NCBI GenBank assembly: GCA_964640855.1
Contig: CAZXIX010000010.1
Location: forward strand, 1 to 64,000
DNA length: 64,000 nucleotides
Direction of reading: 5' to 3'
Source of the DNA: JAJDFU01 sp964640855
GTDB taxonomy: Bacteria; Bacteroidota; Bacteroidia; Chitinophagales; Saprospiraceae
Shown here: in pieces, positions 27,131 through 37,055 of the stretch
Layout: each line of letters starts with the position of its first letter
Position numbering within the stretch: the first letter of the stretch is position 1
The notes under the pieces: generated by a model
Database searches by the model: none
Told to the model about the DNA's origin: nothing
The model's input: only the letters and a program-made list of their open reading frames with translations
Made by a program: the position numbers and the translations under genes

Positions 27131-28501
27131 CTAATCCTTAGCGACTTTAAACCCCAACATTGCTAAACCTTTTTGCACTTCGGGCGCAGACATGAACAGA
27201 TCCCAAATGAGACGGGTCCGATGGTTTTCGATCATCACAGGTATGGGACCCTGATCGATGGCCAGGTAGCGCGGCAAATACCAGTCGTGCTCCGGGCTAA
27301 AGGCATCATAGGGACCGTATTCTCCCACTAAGCTATCCGCTTCCAAATAGAGATACTTCAAGAAATCCATACTCTCCTCAGGCGTGTAAGGAAAACTGGA
27401 CAAAGCCGCAGTGGGTGAAATCACGCCCAGGTCCATGCCGGGACGGTGCCCGGCGTATCCTCTCATGGAATAACTGGATGTCAATCCCCAGACCTTCTCA
27501 CTATATCCCTCAAAGTTTTCCGGGTTTTCTTTGCAATAAGCATGATGGATCAGAGCGTGATTTTTATTTAATTTCCAATAGTCGGCATAGGTATCCGTCA
27601 GGTTTGTAGGATCGAGCCCCAGATAGGAGTAATGGGCCCAGAACAAGGGTCCCACGGGAGCCGAATTTCCCGGATAATGATCCAGCACTGTCTCATAACC
27701 CAGGTAAGTCGTATCCTTGGTTATTTCTCCCCCTCTTGCCCAGCCCTCGTGATAGACTTCGGGATCAATCGGATAGGTGGGTGAAGAAGCAGCCAAAACA
27801 TACATTATCAGGCATTCATTGTAGCCTTTGACCCCAAAGTTCATATCCCAGCCGTAATTTGGAGACCAGTGCCAATAGAGAATATTTTCTCCTCCCTGGG
27901 TGTGCCAATTCCATTCCACGGATTCCCAAATGGCATTGATACGATCCCGAATGGAAGCTTCAGCCGGCTCATCTTTATCAAAATATTGCCGGGCCGTAAG
28001 GAGACCCTGGATCAGAAAAGCGGTCTCTACCAGATCGCCGCCGTCGTCCTTTTTACTAAAGGGTTTGGTTTTGCCGGTATCTCCGTACCACCAGTGTGGA
28101 TAAACTCCATGAAATCGATCAGCGCTTTCCAGGAAGTTGAGGATCTTATCAAACCGTTCAATGGCTTCTCCCCGGGTAATAAAACCTCTTTCCACGCCCA
28201 CAATAATTGCCATTAACCCGAACCCGGAACCGCCTGAAGTGACTACACTTTTATCATCCTGGGGATAAATATTGTCCATATGGGTGCGTTCCGGCGCCAG
28301 ACCGGAAACGGGCTCGGCATTTTCCCAGAAATACTGAAAGGTCTGATACTGCACCAGCGTAAGCAATGAATCTTCAGAGATACCTTCATACCTGGAACCA
28401 AGAGCGCTATTAGATTCATCATTACTTTCTCCGCCCGGACCGCAACCCAACAAAAGGGATAAGGGCAGAATAAGAAACAGTAGCTTGCTTTGCATTTTCA
28501 A
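27131..28501 (-). CDS. GH144-type glucoamylase-family lipoprotein
   Basis: Lipoprotein of 456 residues (lipobox LLLGC) with the glucoamylase-like (alpha/alpha)6 domain that includes GH144 endo-beta-1,2-glucanases. Family stretches: QYQTFQYFWENAEPVSGLAP, GGSGFGLMAIIVGVERGFI, ILYWHWSPNYGWDMNF, GVISPTAALSSFPYTPEES and AIDQGPIPVMIENHRTRLIW. Family knowledge points to beta-1,2-glucan cleavage; older annotations simply say glucoamylase. It abuts the paralogue upstream with no gap, so the two are one transcription unit. Confidence 0.87.
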   Translation of the reverse strand: MKMQSKLLFLILPLSLLLGCGPGGESNDESNSALGSRYEGISEDSLLTLVQYQTFQYFWENAEPVSGLAPERTHMDNIYPQDDKSVVTSGGSGFGLMAIIVGVERGFITRGEAIERFDKILNFLESADRFHGVYPHWWYGDTGKTKPFSKKDDGGDLVETAFLIQGLLTARQYFDKDEPAEASIRDRINAIWESVEWNWHTQGGENILYWHWSPNYGWDMNFGVKGYNECLIMYVLAASSPTYPIDPEVYHEGWARGGEITKDTTYLGYETVLDHYPGNSAPVGPLFWAHYSYLGLDPTNLTDTYADYWKLNKNHALIHHAYCKENPENFEGYSEKVWGLTSSYSMRGYAGHRPGMDLGVISPTAALSSFPYTPEESMDFLKYLYLEADSLVGEYGPYDAFSPEHDWYLPRYLAIDQGPIPVMIENHRTRLIWDLFMSAPEVQKGLAMLGFKVAKD

Positions 28502-30478
28502 TCAGTATTTAAACCCTAATTTATCTAATCCTTCCTGTACTTCTGGTGCGCTCATGAAAAGATCCCATAGCAAGCCGGAACGATGGTTTTCGATCATACA
28601 AATGATAGGCCCCTGATCTATGGCGAGATAAGAATTGGCATACCACCCGACGCTTGGGTTAAACGCATCATAAAATCCATATTCGCCCCAAAGTCTGTCA
28701 CCCATGATATAGTAAAAGAATCTAAGCGCCTGCAGGGATTCTTCCGGGGTATAAGGAAATGAAGAAAGGGCTGCCGTGGGCGTAATTACCCCGAGATCGT
28801 TATCCGGACTATGAGGCGAATAACCCGAAGGGCCATCGCTGGCGGTCAATCCCCAGCAACTCTCAGAATAAAGGAGGTAATTCCTGGGATTGGCCCTGCA
28901 GTAGGCGCGATTGATTAGGGTGTGGTTTACATTTTGCTCCCAGTAATTTGCGTATTGGTCTTCCAAATTTCTCGGGTCCAGTCCCAGGAAGGAGTAGTGA
29001 GAGAAGAAGAGAGGGCCGCCCCTGTCGTCTCTCAACGGCAAAGTATATCCAAAATGAGACGATCCGGAGGTATTAACCATCCCTCCGTTTCTGGCCCAGC
29101 CTTGCTCATAAACCGATGGTTCTATGGAATGAGTACTTGACGAGGCTGCTAAAATGTAAACGATAAGGGACTCGTTCCACCCACGGATCTGAAGGTCTTT
29201 TTCCCAGCCAAAATTCGGCGACCAATGCCAGTATAGCACATCTTGTCCCCCTTGTGTGAACCAATCCCACTCTACTTCGCTGATCAGCCGGTTTATTCTG
29301 CCCATGATAGTTTGCTCATCCGGGGAGGTAGGGGCCAGGTATTGTCGGACGGTAAGCAGTGCCTGGACCATAAATGCAGTTTCCACCAGATCTGCACCGT
29401 CGTCATTGGCGCTGAAGGGTATGGTCTCACCCGTGGTCCCATGGAGCCAGTGCGACCAGGCCCCATGAAACCGCTGGGCCTTATTTTCCAAAAAACGGGT
29501 TATCGTTTCCAGTCGTTCGACGCCCTCTTCTCTGGAGATGAAGCCCCTTTCCATGCCAACCAGGATAGACATGATTCCGAAACCGGAACCACCGATCGTC
29601 ACCAGCTCGCCCGATGTATTTCGTTCGCGGGCCAGCCCACTAACGGGGTGCCCGAAGTCCCAGAAATACCTAAAGGTTTGCCGTTGCACCTGGATCAGGA
29701 TCTCTTCGTCGGGGATTTCAGGAAACTTGAAGGTGGAATCGACCCGGGTGAAAAATTCCACGTTGTACCCATCGAAAGGAGCGCCGGTTTCGGTGGTTAG
29801 CTCGTCAGTAATTTCCAGCTCGTATTGGGTCAGATGGGTTAATGGATTTCGAAACGTAAGGCGAAACAGCGAGCGATTGGGGCTGCCNNNNNNNNNNGGG
29901 CTGCCGGTTTCAGCCACAAACCCGCCGAAACCATTTAATTTAAGGTTCGCCAGTAGCAGATCCACATTTACTTCCTCTGAGAATTCGAGTTCCAACTCCA
30001 GTGAAATGGCTACGTCTTGAAATAAATTCTGGCCCAACCGATCCTGTCCGTTGACTTTCATTGACAGCAGGGAAAGGTCAGCCGGGGTGGTCTGGAAACG
30101 AAAGGAGAGGTCGGAAACCACCCCTCCTCCGAGACCTTCGATCTGATCTAAACGAAGTTCGTAGGACTCATTGAATTTTAAGCCACCGATCGGACTAATA
30201 ACCATTGTTCTATTATCATTCGTGAGGGCGAGACTGACATTTGCCGGGGTGCCGGATCCGTCCAGCAGACGGACATTATTCGCTGCATTCGGAACGACCG
30301 GCGAAGAGAATCGTAAGGTAATCAGCCGGTCGATAGGGACCTCATCAACCGTACTGGTGCTACTTAATGGAATATCTCCGGCAAAAGCGCCGACCAATGC
30401 CAGGTCTGATTCGTCATCCGTGCAAGAGCAGGCCGCAAGAAGGCATAGCGTCAGAGAGCGTATCACCCAAGTTTTCAT
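28502..30478 (-). CDS. GH144-type lipoprotein with N-terminal Ig-like domains
   Basis: Protein of about 658 codons as assembled (lipobox LLAACSC). Two bacterial Ig-like (Big_5/SbsA-type) domains at about 30-130 and 135-245 (LRFSSPVVP, YELRLDQI; LEFSEEVNV, YELEITDEL) precede a GH144-type domain closely matching the neighbour: RQTFRYFWDFGHPVSGLA, VLYWHWSPNFGWEKDL, GVITPTAALSSFPYTPEES. It contains assembly gap 29888-29897. Removing the gap plus one copy of the flanking 8-bp duplicate restores a smooth VAETGSPNRS reading, so the gene is probably intact and about six codons shorter. First gene of a two-gene operon. Confidence 0.87.
   Translation of the reverse strand: MKTWVIRSLTLCLLAACSCTDDESDLALVGAFAGDIPLSSTSTVDEVPIDRLITLRFSSPVVPNAANNVRLLDGSGTPANVSLALTNDNRTMVISPIGGLKFNESYELRLDQIEGLGGGVVSDLSFRFQTTPADLSLLSMKVNGQDRLGQNLFQDVAISLELELEFSEEVNVDLLLANLKLNGFGGFVAETGSXXXXGSPNRSLFRLTFRNPLTHLTQYELEITDELTTETGAPFDGYNVEFFTRVDSTFKFPEIPDEEILIQVQRQTFRYFWDFGHPVSGLARERNTSGELVTIGGSGFGIMSILVGMERGFISREEGVERLETITRFLENKAQRFHGAWSHWLHGTTGETIPFSANDDGADLVETAFMVQALLTVRQYLAPTSPDEQTIMGRINRLISEVEWDWFTQGGQDVLYWHWSPNFGWEKDLQIRGWNESLIVYILAASSSTHSIEPSVYEQGWARNGGMVNTSGSSHFGYTLPLRDDRGGPLFFSHYSFLGLDPRNLEDQYANYWEQNVNHTLINRAYCRANPRNYLLYSESCWGLTASDGPSGYSPHSPDNDLGVITPTAALSSFPYTPEESLQALRFFYYIMGDRLWGEYGFYDAFNPSVGWYANSYLAIDQGPIICMIENHRSGLLWDLFMSAPEVQEGLDKLGFKY
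29888..29897. other. Assembly gap (10 N), probably spurious
   Basis: The eight bases GGGCTGCC occur on both sides (29880-29887 and 29898-29905). Ten N plus the 8-bp duplicate equals 18 nt, exactly six codons, and deletion keeps frame. The two contig ends therefore probably overlap and nothing is missing. Confidence 0.9.
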
Positions 30479-30657
30479 GATGCTAGTACTATTTCGAGGA
30501 TGACCTGCTTTGGCCAGTAGGCAGGTGTGCCCTTTTTAAATGTCCATTTATCATTGAACCCCTGTATTGGTTTAGTTTCTATATCCACAGGGGGTTTTGC
30601 TTAGACACACACCTATTTTACCGGGAAAATTGCTGAGCAGAAAATAGCGATGTGGTT

Positions 30658-31110
30658 TTATTGATTATCATTCCAGATATCATGTGTCGTTTTCCATTCG
30701 CCACCGGGTTGCTTTTGGAGAATATTCAGGTATTTGGAAACCGAGACCAGGGTGCTATCTCCATTTTTTGGGATGAGCGTTACTTCAGCGGTGCCTCTTC
30801 CGAAAGCCAGGTCACCGGAGACCTCAACTTCATCATAGTAACTATTTAAACGGGTTTCGTACAGATCAAAAGTGGATTGATAATAGGCTTCTACCTCCTT
30901 CGGCCCCACCCTGGGCTCAGCGCCCGGAGCCATCAGGATTGCATCTTCGGTAAAATATCCTGCTATCGCCTTGGCATCGCCCTCGTTGAATGCCTGTGCT
31001 CTCGCTTTGCTCATGGCCTCTATGGCCTCAATGTCTGAAGAAGCGTCTTTTTCCATCTGACATGAGCTCAAGAGTAGTACGATTAGTGTGGGAATAAAAA
31101 TGCTTTTCAT
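30658..31110 (-). CDS. DUF4440/SnoaL-like lipoprotein
   Basis: Lipoprotein of 150 residues (lipobox LLSSC) with a cystatin-like NTF2/SnoaL fold: FNEGDAKAIAGYFTEDAILMAPGAEPRVG is the usual beginning of DUF4440, and EWKTTHDIWND the usual end. Members bind small hydrophobic ligands or act as unlinked isomerase-like domains, so no reaction can be assigned. It lies between the SusC/D terminator and the GH144 pair, same strand, separated from each by about 180-200 bp, and is probably its own unit. Confidence 0.85.
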   Translation of the reverse strand: MKSIFIPTLIVLLLSSCQMEKDASSDIEAIEAMSKARAQAFNEGDAKAIAGYFTEDAILMAPGAEPRVGPKEVEAYYQSTFDLYETRLNSYYDEVEVSGDLAFGRGTAEVTLIPKNGDSTLVSVSKYLNILQKQPGGEWKTTHDIWNDNQ

Positions 31111-31236
31111 GTTAACACCTACAGTTATTAACAGACCTTGCGCAGGCCATTGGATGAGTTTCCTTAGATGCCAGGGCTGAAGCCTTGATTTATCAAGACT
31201 TTGAGAATTAGCGAATGGAAAAGTCCATATCAGCTC

Positions 31237-31282
31237 AGAAAAAAAAACTGTTGGATTCTACCTTGGGGAATCCAACAGTTTT
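31237..31282 (-). terminator. Rho-independent terminator of the SusC-SusD-LamG operon
   Basis: Read on the minus strand, AAAACTGTTGGATTC and its exact 15-nt complement form a perfect stem (31268-31282 with 31244-31258) around a 9-nt loop, followed by a run of T. It starts 31 bp after the LamG gene stop. Confidence 0.93.
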
Positions 31283-31312
31283 GATCCGGACAACGACTTG
31301 TAAGTCTATAAC

Positions 31313-32395
31313 TTACGATTCGTCATCAATGATCTGCTGGATCTCTTCCTGGGTCAGGACCTTATTGAAGATACGCAGTTCATCCAATTGACTCTGGTCG
31401 GAGTTGTGATTCCAATGGGTAAAGTTCGGTGCACCGGACATGATTGACATGATTTCCACACCGTTCCAACTGGGACCCGGGAATTCGCCTTCTCTCACCA
31501 CAGTTCCGTTGATATAGACTTTATTCTCTGTTCCGGATATGGTAAAAGCAAGATGCTGCCAATCTGTTGCCACTGTTGGGTCCAGATCAGCATCTTCGCC
31601 GCCATCAAACCAATTATTACCATCGCCATTGCCTGCATTGAGCTTGAACCGCTGATCGGTTCCTCCGGCTTCTCTGAAGAACTTGAACCCGTTGTTTAGT
31701 GTAGCCGGCGGAGCATCCTCGCCCTCAGGTCCCATAATGAGAATGCCTGCGCGATCCGGCACCGCATTCAACTTATACCACATGACAGCTGAAAATTCTT
31801 CGCCGATCAATCCGGCTGCCGGGAATGTTAAATACGCACCCTCTGCACCCGCATAGGCGCCTGTTCCAACTTTTGCATCGGAAGTAAACCCTGGATTCCC
31901 TACCCTTTTAGCCGGAGTCAGGGTAAGCAATTCCAGATACTCATTGTCAAAGGGCAGGTAGAATATTTCACCGTCATACTTTGGCGTGTAAGGCTCCGTT
32001 TTTTCGAAGTTGACCGAAGCGGAACCGGATTTGCCCTCCCTATCCACGGCGGTGATGGTCAGGGTATGCGGACCGTTTGTCAGGCCCTCGTATTCAATTT
32101 CCTCCACTACCCGGCGGTAATCCAGGAAGCCGGACAGGGTTGCAAAAGGATTCCCGTCCAGTTCGAGGGTAACCTGCTCCAGAAAAATGTCATCCGTCGC
32201 TTCAAACCTGACCGTAATGTCGGTTACGTCCTCTACGACCCGGATCAAAGTACCCTCTGCCGGGAAATCGATCTCCACGACCGGAACTTCTGTATCAGGA
32301 CCAGCCGGAACAGGTTCAATGTCATCTATGTAGCCTTGGGAACAGCCAAAAGCTAAACTGATGGCGAAAAGCCAAATATATTTTAATGGTTTCAT
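31313..32395 (-). CDS. LamG-domain surface lipoprotein of the Sus operon
   Basis: Lipoprotein of 360 residues (lipobox LAFGC). An Ig-like domain (about 35-135, VEIDFPAEGTLIRV, NGPHTLTITAVDREGKSGS) is followed by a LamG/concanavalin-like jelly-roll (about 145-360) with FYLPFDNEYLELL, FSAVMWYKL, WQHLAFTISG, NKVYINGTVV and QLDELRIFNKVLTQEEI. It is the third gene after SusC and SusD (12-bp gap), the position of SusE/F-like glycan-binding lipoproteins. It probably captures substrate at the cell surface. Confidence 0.87.
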   Translation of the reverse strand: MKPLKYIWLFAISLAFGCSQGYIDDIEPVPAGPDTEVPVVEIDFPAEGTLIRVVEDVTDITVRFEATDDIFLEQVTLELDGNPFATLSGFLDYRRVVEEIEYEGLTNGPHTLTITAVDREGKSGSASVNFEKTEPYTPKYDGEIFYLPFDNEYLELLTLTPAKRVGNPGFTSDAKVGTGAYAGAEGAYLTFPAAGLIGEEFSAVMWYKLNAVPDRAGILIMGPEGEDAPPATLNNGFKFFREAGGTDQRFKLNAGNGDGNNWFDGGEDADLDPTVATDWQHLAFTISGTENKVYINGTVVREGEFPGPSWNGVEIMSIMSGAPNFTHWNHNSDQSQLDELRIFNKVLTQEEIQQIIDDES

Positions 32396-32407
32396 GTCAG
32401 GTTGTTG

Positions 32408-33949
32408 TTATTCATTGTTGTTGTGTTCCTTCAGTAGCGGCAGCAGATCCAACTGCAGCAGAGGATACGGCAAAAAGCGTTCATTGAGTTGGTAAGAAAC
32501 CTGCTCGCCCAATATTTCATGAGTAAGTTCATCGGTGCGGTCATGGCGAACCAGGTCGTAGAACCTATGCCCCCATTCCATGGCTAGTTCAGCATATTTT
32601 TCATCCAAAACCGCATCCAGGTCCACGGAGGAAAGCGGTGGCATGCCAGCTCTCTCTCTAACCATATTGACTGCATCCTGTGCGCTCATGGCGTTGCTTG
32701 TGGCGCCCGAAACCAGGGCCTCGGCGTGCATGAGCAATATTTCTGCGTACCGGATCACCCGGAAATTGTTGTTTTCTCCGAATGTCGTTCTACCCGGTGT
32801 GTATTGATTGGAGGGCATGTAGTGCTTCGCGCTTTGGAAATTATACCTCGGGTGATTGTTGAAGATGTCACCATCGGGCGAAACATTTGTTACAAAATCA
32901 GGAAGAGGATTGTAGGCAGGATCGCTTTCGAGACTTGCTATTCCGTCAGGTGTGAAATTCACACTACCGATGAGCCGTATTTCTTCTCCCCGATCAAGCA
33001 TAAACTTGATGAACTTTTCATTCGGCTCCCAGAAGCCCCAGCCACCGCCGATGCCCTCGACTGCAGGCGTATAGCTGGAGGGCCCGAAGAACGCCCAGAG
33101 ATATCTTACACTGGTGCCCGAACTCTGGCCAAAATCTGAATACTGTAGCTCGAGTATACTTTCATTATTGTTTTTACCGGGAATATTAAATGCGTCGTAA
33201 AAATCCGGATACAATTCAAAAAGTCCCGAGTTGATAATCTCACCGGTCGCGTTAGCAACTTCCTGCCAATTCTTTAATTCGAGATTAGCGTACGCCTTTA
33301 TGGCCAATGCCGCATACCTTGTGATGCCGAATTGAATATCTGTGCGTTGATTGGGACGGACTGCAGGTAAATTCGGGATCGCCAGATCCATTTGATCGGA
33401 AACATGCTGCAGGACCTCTTCAAAATCAGATATGGGAAGATTCACCAGGGAGGTAGGGTCGCTGGTCTCGAAGATGAACAGGTCACCCCATAAACGGGCA
33501 GCCTGCAAATAGGCAAACCCTCTCATGACACGAATTTCTGCGATATACTGGTCGGCGAGCTGAGGGTCTGCTCCGTTTTCCTTGTACCTGTTGATACCTT
33601 CGATCAGCCCGTTGCCGGCAATGATATCTTCGTGAAGGTTGAGCCAGTTGGAATTATACATCCAAAAGCTTCTGTCGTACCTGAATGCATCTGTCTCCTG
33701 AAGTGGAAACTGATCGCCGGCAGCGTTCACATCATCTCCTCTGATACCTATCAAAGGAAAAGTTTCCCACTGCAACCAATTAAACTCCCCGTAAGCACCC
33801 TCAATGAGTAATCTCATGTCCTCACTTCGGGTATAATCCACTTCGTCGGCGGGTTGCACATCTTGCAAAGGTTCATCCACAATATCGCAAGCGAGCAAGA
33901 GAGTCGCCGGGATCAGTAATGTCATTAATGACTTTATTCTCCTTTTCAT
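32408..33949 (-). CDS. susD: SusD/RagB-family glycan-binding lipoprotein
   Basis: Lipoprotein of 513 residues (lipobox LLLAC), full length for SusD. Visible features are the N-terminal EDMRLLIEGAYGEF, the TPR-like helices around EIRVMRGFAYLQAARLWGDLF, and the C-terminal RYAEILLMHAEAL, NMVRERAGMPPL and ELAMEWGHRFYDLVRHDR. SusD forms the lid of the SusC transporter. It follows SusC by 13 bp and precedes the LamG gene by 12 bp. Confidence 0.96.
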   Translation of the reverse strand: MKRRIKSLMTLLIPATLLLACDIVDEPLQDVQPADEVDYTRSEDMRLLIEGAYGEFNWLQWETFPLIGIRGDDVNAAGDQFPLQETDAFRYDRSFWMYNSNWLNLHEDIIAGNGLIEGINRYKENGADPQLADQYIAEIRVMRGFAYLQAARLWGDLFIFETSDPTSLVNLPISDFEEVLQHVSDQMDLAIPNLPAVRPNQRTDIQFGITRYAALAIKAYANLELKNWQEVANATGEIINSGLFELYPDFYDAFNIPGKNNNESILELQYSDFGQSSGTSVRYLWAFFGPSSYTPAVEGIGGGWGFWEPNEKFIKFMLDRGEEIRLIGSVNFTPDGIASLESDPAYNPLPDFVTNVSPDGDIFNNHPRYNFQSAKHYMPSNQYTPGRTTFGENNNFRVIRYAEILLMHAEALVSGATSNAMSAQDAVNMVRERAGMPPLSSVDLDAVLDEKYAELAMEWGHRFYDLVRHDRTDELTHEILGEQVSYQLNERFLPYPLLQLDLLPLLKEHNNNE

Positions 33950-33962
33950 TTTGCCGTTAATT

Positions 33963-36900
33963 TTAAAATTTCACATTTAAACCCGCAGTATAGACCGCGG
34001 CTACGGGATACACCTGACGATCGATTCCATCAGGTACTTCCGGATTAAATCCATTGTATTCGAACACAGTTAGTGGTCTTTCGGCGGTCAGATACACCCT
34101 GATGGCCGGGATCTTTGGTTTGACACGTTGATTGTTAAACGTGTAACCGATCTGTACATTCTGGATCCGCCAGAAATCCCCGTCCTCTACGTAATATTCA
34201 CTGCTGTTTTGATTCCAACCCTTTCTGAGTCCGGCTGCCGAGGGGTACCTGTCGGACGTTCCATTTCCCCTCCACAGATTATTGAATAATTCGGCATCGA
34301 TGTTGGTATCATTGGTAAAGATCAATTCCCCCCGCTTCCGGTTGAGGATCTGATTTCCAGCCTGCCCTTGAAACAAAATACTGAAGTCAAGGTTCCTCCA
34401 CGCCAGGCTTAAGTTTACCCCATAGGTTACATCGGGAAGGAAACTTCCGATCGGCACCCGGTCTTCGTCATTGATCTCCCCATCGCCGTTTTGGTCTTTG
34501 AAAAAGAAATCCCCGGGATCCAAATTCGTAGCAGCCAGGAATTCGCCGGAGTACCCGCTATTCTGGATGTCTGCCTCGCTCTGGAATACACCGTTGATCT
34601 CGTATCCAAAAAAGGCTAAATAGGATCCCCCAACGATCGAGCGTCTGATGAATTCGCCCCCTATTTGTTGGAACTCGGGACCACCAAGGCTTAGTACTTC
34701 ATTGTTAAGCGTTGCAAAATTACCGCCTACATTGATTTGTAGTTNNNNNNNNNNGTCCAGTTGGCCGAAAATTCAAATCCCTGATTTCTTATTTCCCCGA
34801 GACTCCTTCTCACCGCTCCTCTGATCAAGGGCTGTTCGATAAGAATGGAAAGGTTTCTGGTATCCCGGATAAAATAATCCATGGTGACCGACAACTTGTT
34901 GCCGAAAAAACGTGCGTCCAACCCGAAGTTGGTCTCTACGGTAGTTTCCGGGCGATCAATGAGGTCGAAAGTCGGATCGAATACCCGGCCGGTTACGGGC
35001 GCCCCGTTGATAACCGTCAGTCTGCCCGGTTCCAGGGTTGGAGCGCCCACAGCCGGACTTATGGCATCATTACCCAATTGCCCCCAGCTGGCGCGTAGCT
35101 TTAGAAAGTTGACCGCAGCGATATTAAAAAAAGATTCCTGGGACACAACCCAGCCGGCCCCCACTGTGGCGAAACTATTCCATTTGGTCTGGAATTTATT
35201 GTTGCCATCAACCCGGTAGGTACCATAGATCAGGTATCGATTGTCAAAATTATAGGCAAGTCGGCCAAAAAAGGACATGAAAAACAAACTCGATCCAAAG
35301 TCACCGATTTGATCCTGATCGAAATTGGTCGCCCGGTTCAGGTACCAAAGCTCTTCATTATCCCGGGTTGGATTAGGATCAAGCTCAGTGCCCTGGGCAA
35401 ATAAACCTTGCACATATTCACTTCGATAAGACTGACCAGCTGTTACGGTCAAATTATGTCTTCCGAAATTATCATCGTAGGTCAGATAGTTATCCCAAAC
35501 GACGTCGAAACGGGTTTGGTGGTTTCTACTGAGTGCGGAAACACGATCCGTTACGCCGTCATTAAATGCAAAATTAACACTGCGGTTATTTAAGTTTTCA
35601 AAATTATAATTGAATTGCGTTTTAAATGTCAATACATTCCGAATGATCTGCGCCTGTGCATACAGGTTACCCACTATATTGAGAATATCATTCCGGTTGT
35701 CGTTGTAGATTAACGAATAAAACGGATTTTGCAGCCCTCTGTATCCTATTAACTGGGCGTTCGCCAACTGGGGATCAGAGGCAGCAGTATTGAGTGAGTC
35801 AATCTTTGGAATGATCGGTACGGAATGATAGGCATTGAACCAGGCTGCATTATTGCCATCGTACCGCCTGGCAATGCTGGCATTCACGTTACCTCCTATC
35901 GTAAACCAGTCGTTCAACAAGGCATCAATTCGGGTTCTGAGATTGAATCGCTGAAATTCATTTCGGGTTTCATTCAACAAACCGTCCTGATCAATAAAGC
36001 CAAGACCTATGGAATATTTTGTTTGGCTGGTCCCCCCGCTAAAGGTCAAATTATGGCTTTGAATGGGAGCCGGATTCATGATCAAATCGTACCAATCGGA
36101 ATTCACCGCAGGAATATTGGGATCCTCAAGGCTTCTCCCGTACCGCTGCATCGCATTGTCAATAAACCCCTGATCTGCTGCAGAACCGGTCTCCTGGATG
36201 TATTGTGCGAACTGCTGGGAATTGGACATTTGTATTACATTCTGCGGGTTTTGCACACCGTAATATCCATCATATACAACTTGAGGAGCTTGGTTAAAGG
36301 TGCCTGATTTGGTCGTGATCAATACGACTCCATTACCTGCCCGAACTCCATATATCGCGGCAGAAGAGGCATCCTTCAGGACGGATAGCGTTTCAATATC
36401 TGCAGGGTTAAGGAAATCAATGTCATCTACAAACATTCCATCGACCACGAAAAGGGGTGCTCCAGCCCCTTCGAAGGAGCCTACTCCGCGTATCCTCACC
36501 GTCGGTGCGCCTCCCGGGGCTCCATTGCTTACAATCTGTACACCGGGCACTCTACCCTGCAGCGACTGCATAGCTTGTGGTGAAGGCGTTTTTATAATGT
36601 CCTTGGATTCCACGGTGGAAATTGCCGAGATCAGATCGCGCTCTCTTTGCACTCCGTAGCCTACAACGACTACCTCATCCAGCGTCGAACCCGGTTCGAG
36701 CTGGACCGTGTAAGCATCCGCATTGGTCACCGCTATAATCTGATCGGTGTAACCGGTGTACGAAATCCGTATTTCATTGATCCCTTCGGGCAAATCGAAT
36801 GAAAAAGATCCATCCAGGTCGGTAACCGTACCTGTACTAGTACCCACGGCCAAAATGTTAGCCCCGATCAGAGGCTCCCCTGTCTTGGCATCCGTGACGG

Positions 36901-37003
36901 TACCCGTGATGGTACGCTGTGCCCAGGTAAATTGGGCAAGCGCGAGGCCGAACAACACGAGCATCCATCTGCACCTACGGGAAAAGTAAACTTCCTGATT
37001 CAT
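33963..37003 (-). CDS. susC: SusC-type TonB-dependent transporter, interrupted by an assembly gap
   Basis: SusC-like outer membrane transporter of roughly 1010 residues. Signal peptide, carboxypeptidase-like domain (TITGTVTDAKTGEPLIGANI), TonB-box-like LDEVVVVGYGVQRERDL, plug (VRIRGVGSFEGAGAPLFVVDG, AIYGVRAGNGVVLITT) and barrel ending AGLNVKF. As assembled, the reading breaks at the ten N (34745-34754). The 5' part ends in SANW before the gap, and after it the protein resumes in another frame as LQINVGGNFATLNNEV and continues to 33963. The true missing length must be 2 modulo 3, not 10. It is therefore one intact gene with a mis-sized gap, not two genes. Confidence 0.93.
34745..34754. other. 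Assembly gap (10 N) inside susC, mis-sized
   Basis: Flanks show no duplicated ends, unlike the other gap. The frame shift across it implies a true length of 2 modulo 3 (for example 8, 11, 14, 17 or 20 bases). Family alignment of the barrel strand suggests a handful of residues are missing. Confidence 0.9.
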
Positions 37004-37038
37004 ACAAATTGTTTGGTTGGTTAATGAGCGTTCTGAAA

Positions 37039-37055
37039 TGCCTGGCTTCCAGGCA
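37039..37055 (-). promoter_or_regulatory. Hairpin in the SusC leader
   Basis: TGCCTGG and CCAGGCA form a perfect 7-bp stem with a 3-nt loop, 36 bp upstream of the susC start codon. It resembles the hairpin before the TonB receptor at 11957 and could be a leader structure or binding site for an RNA regulator. Inference only. Confidence 0.35.
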
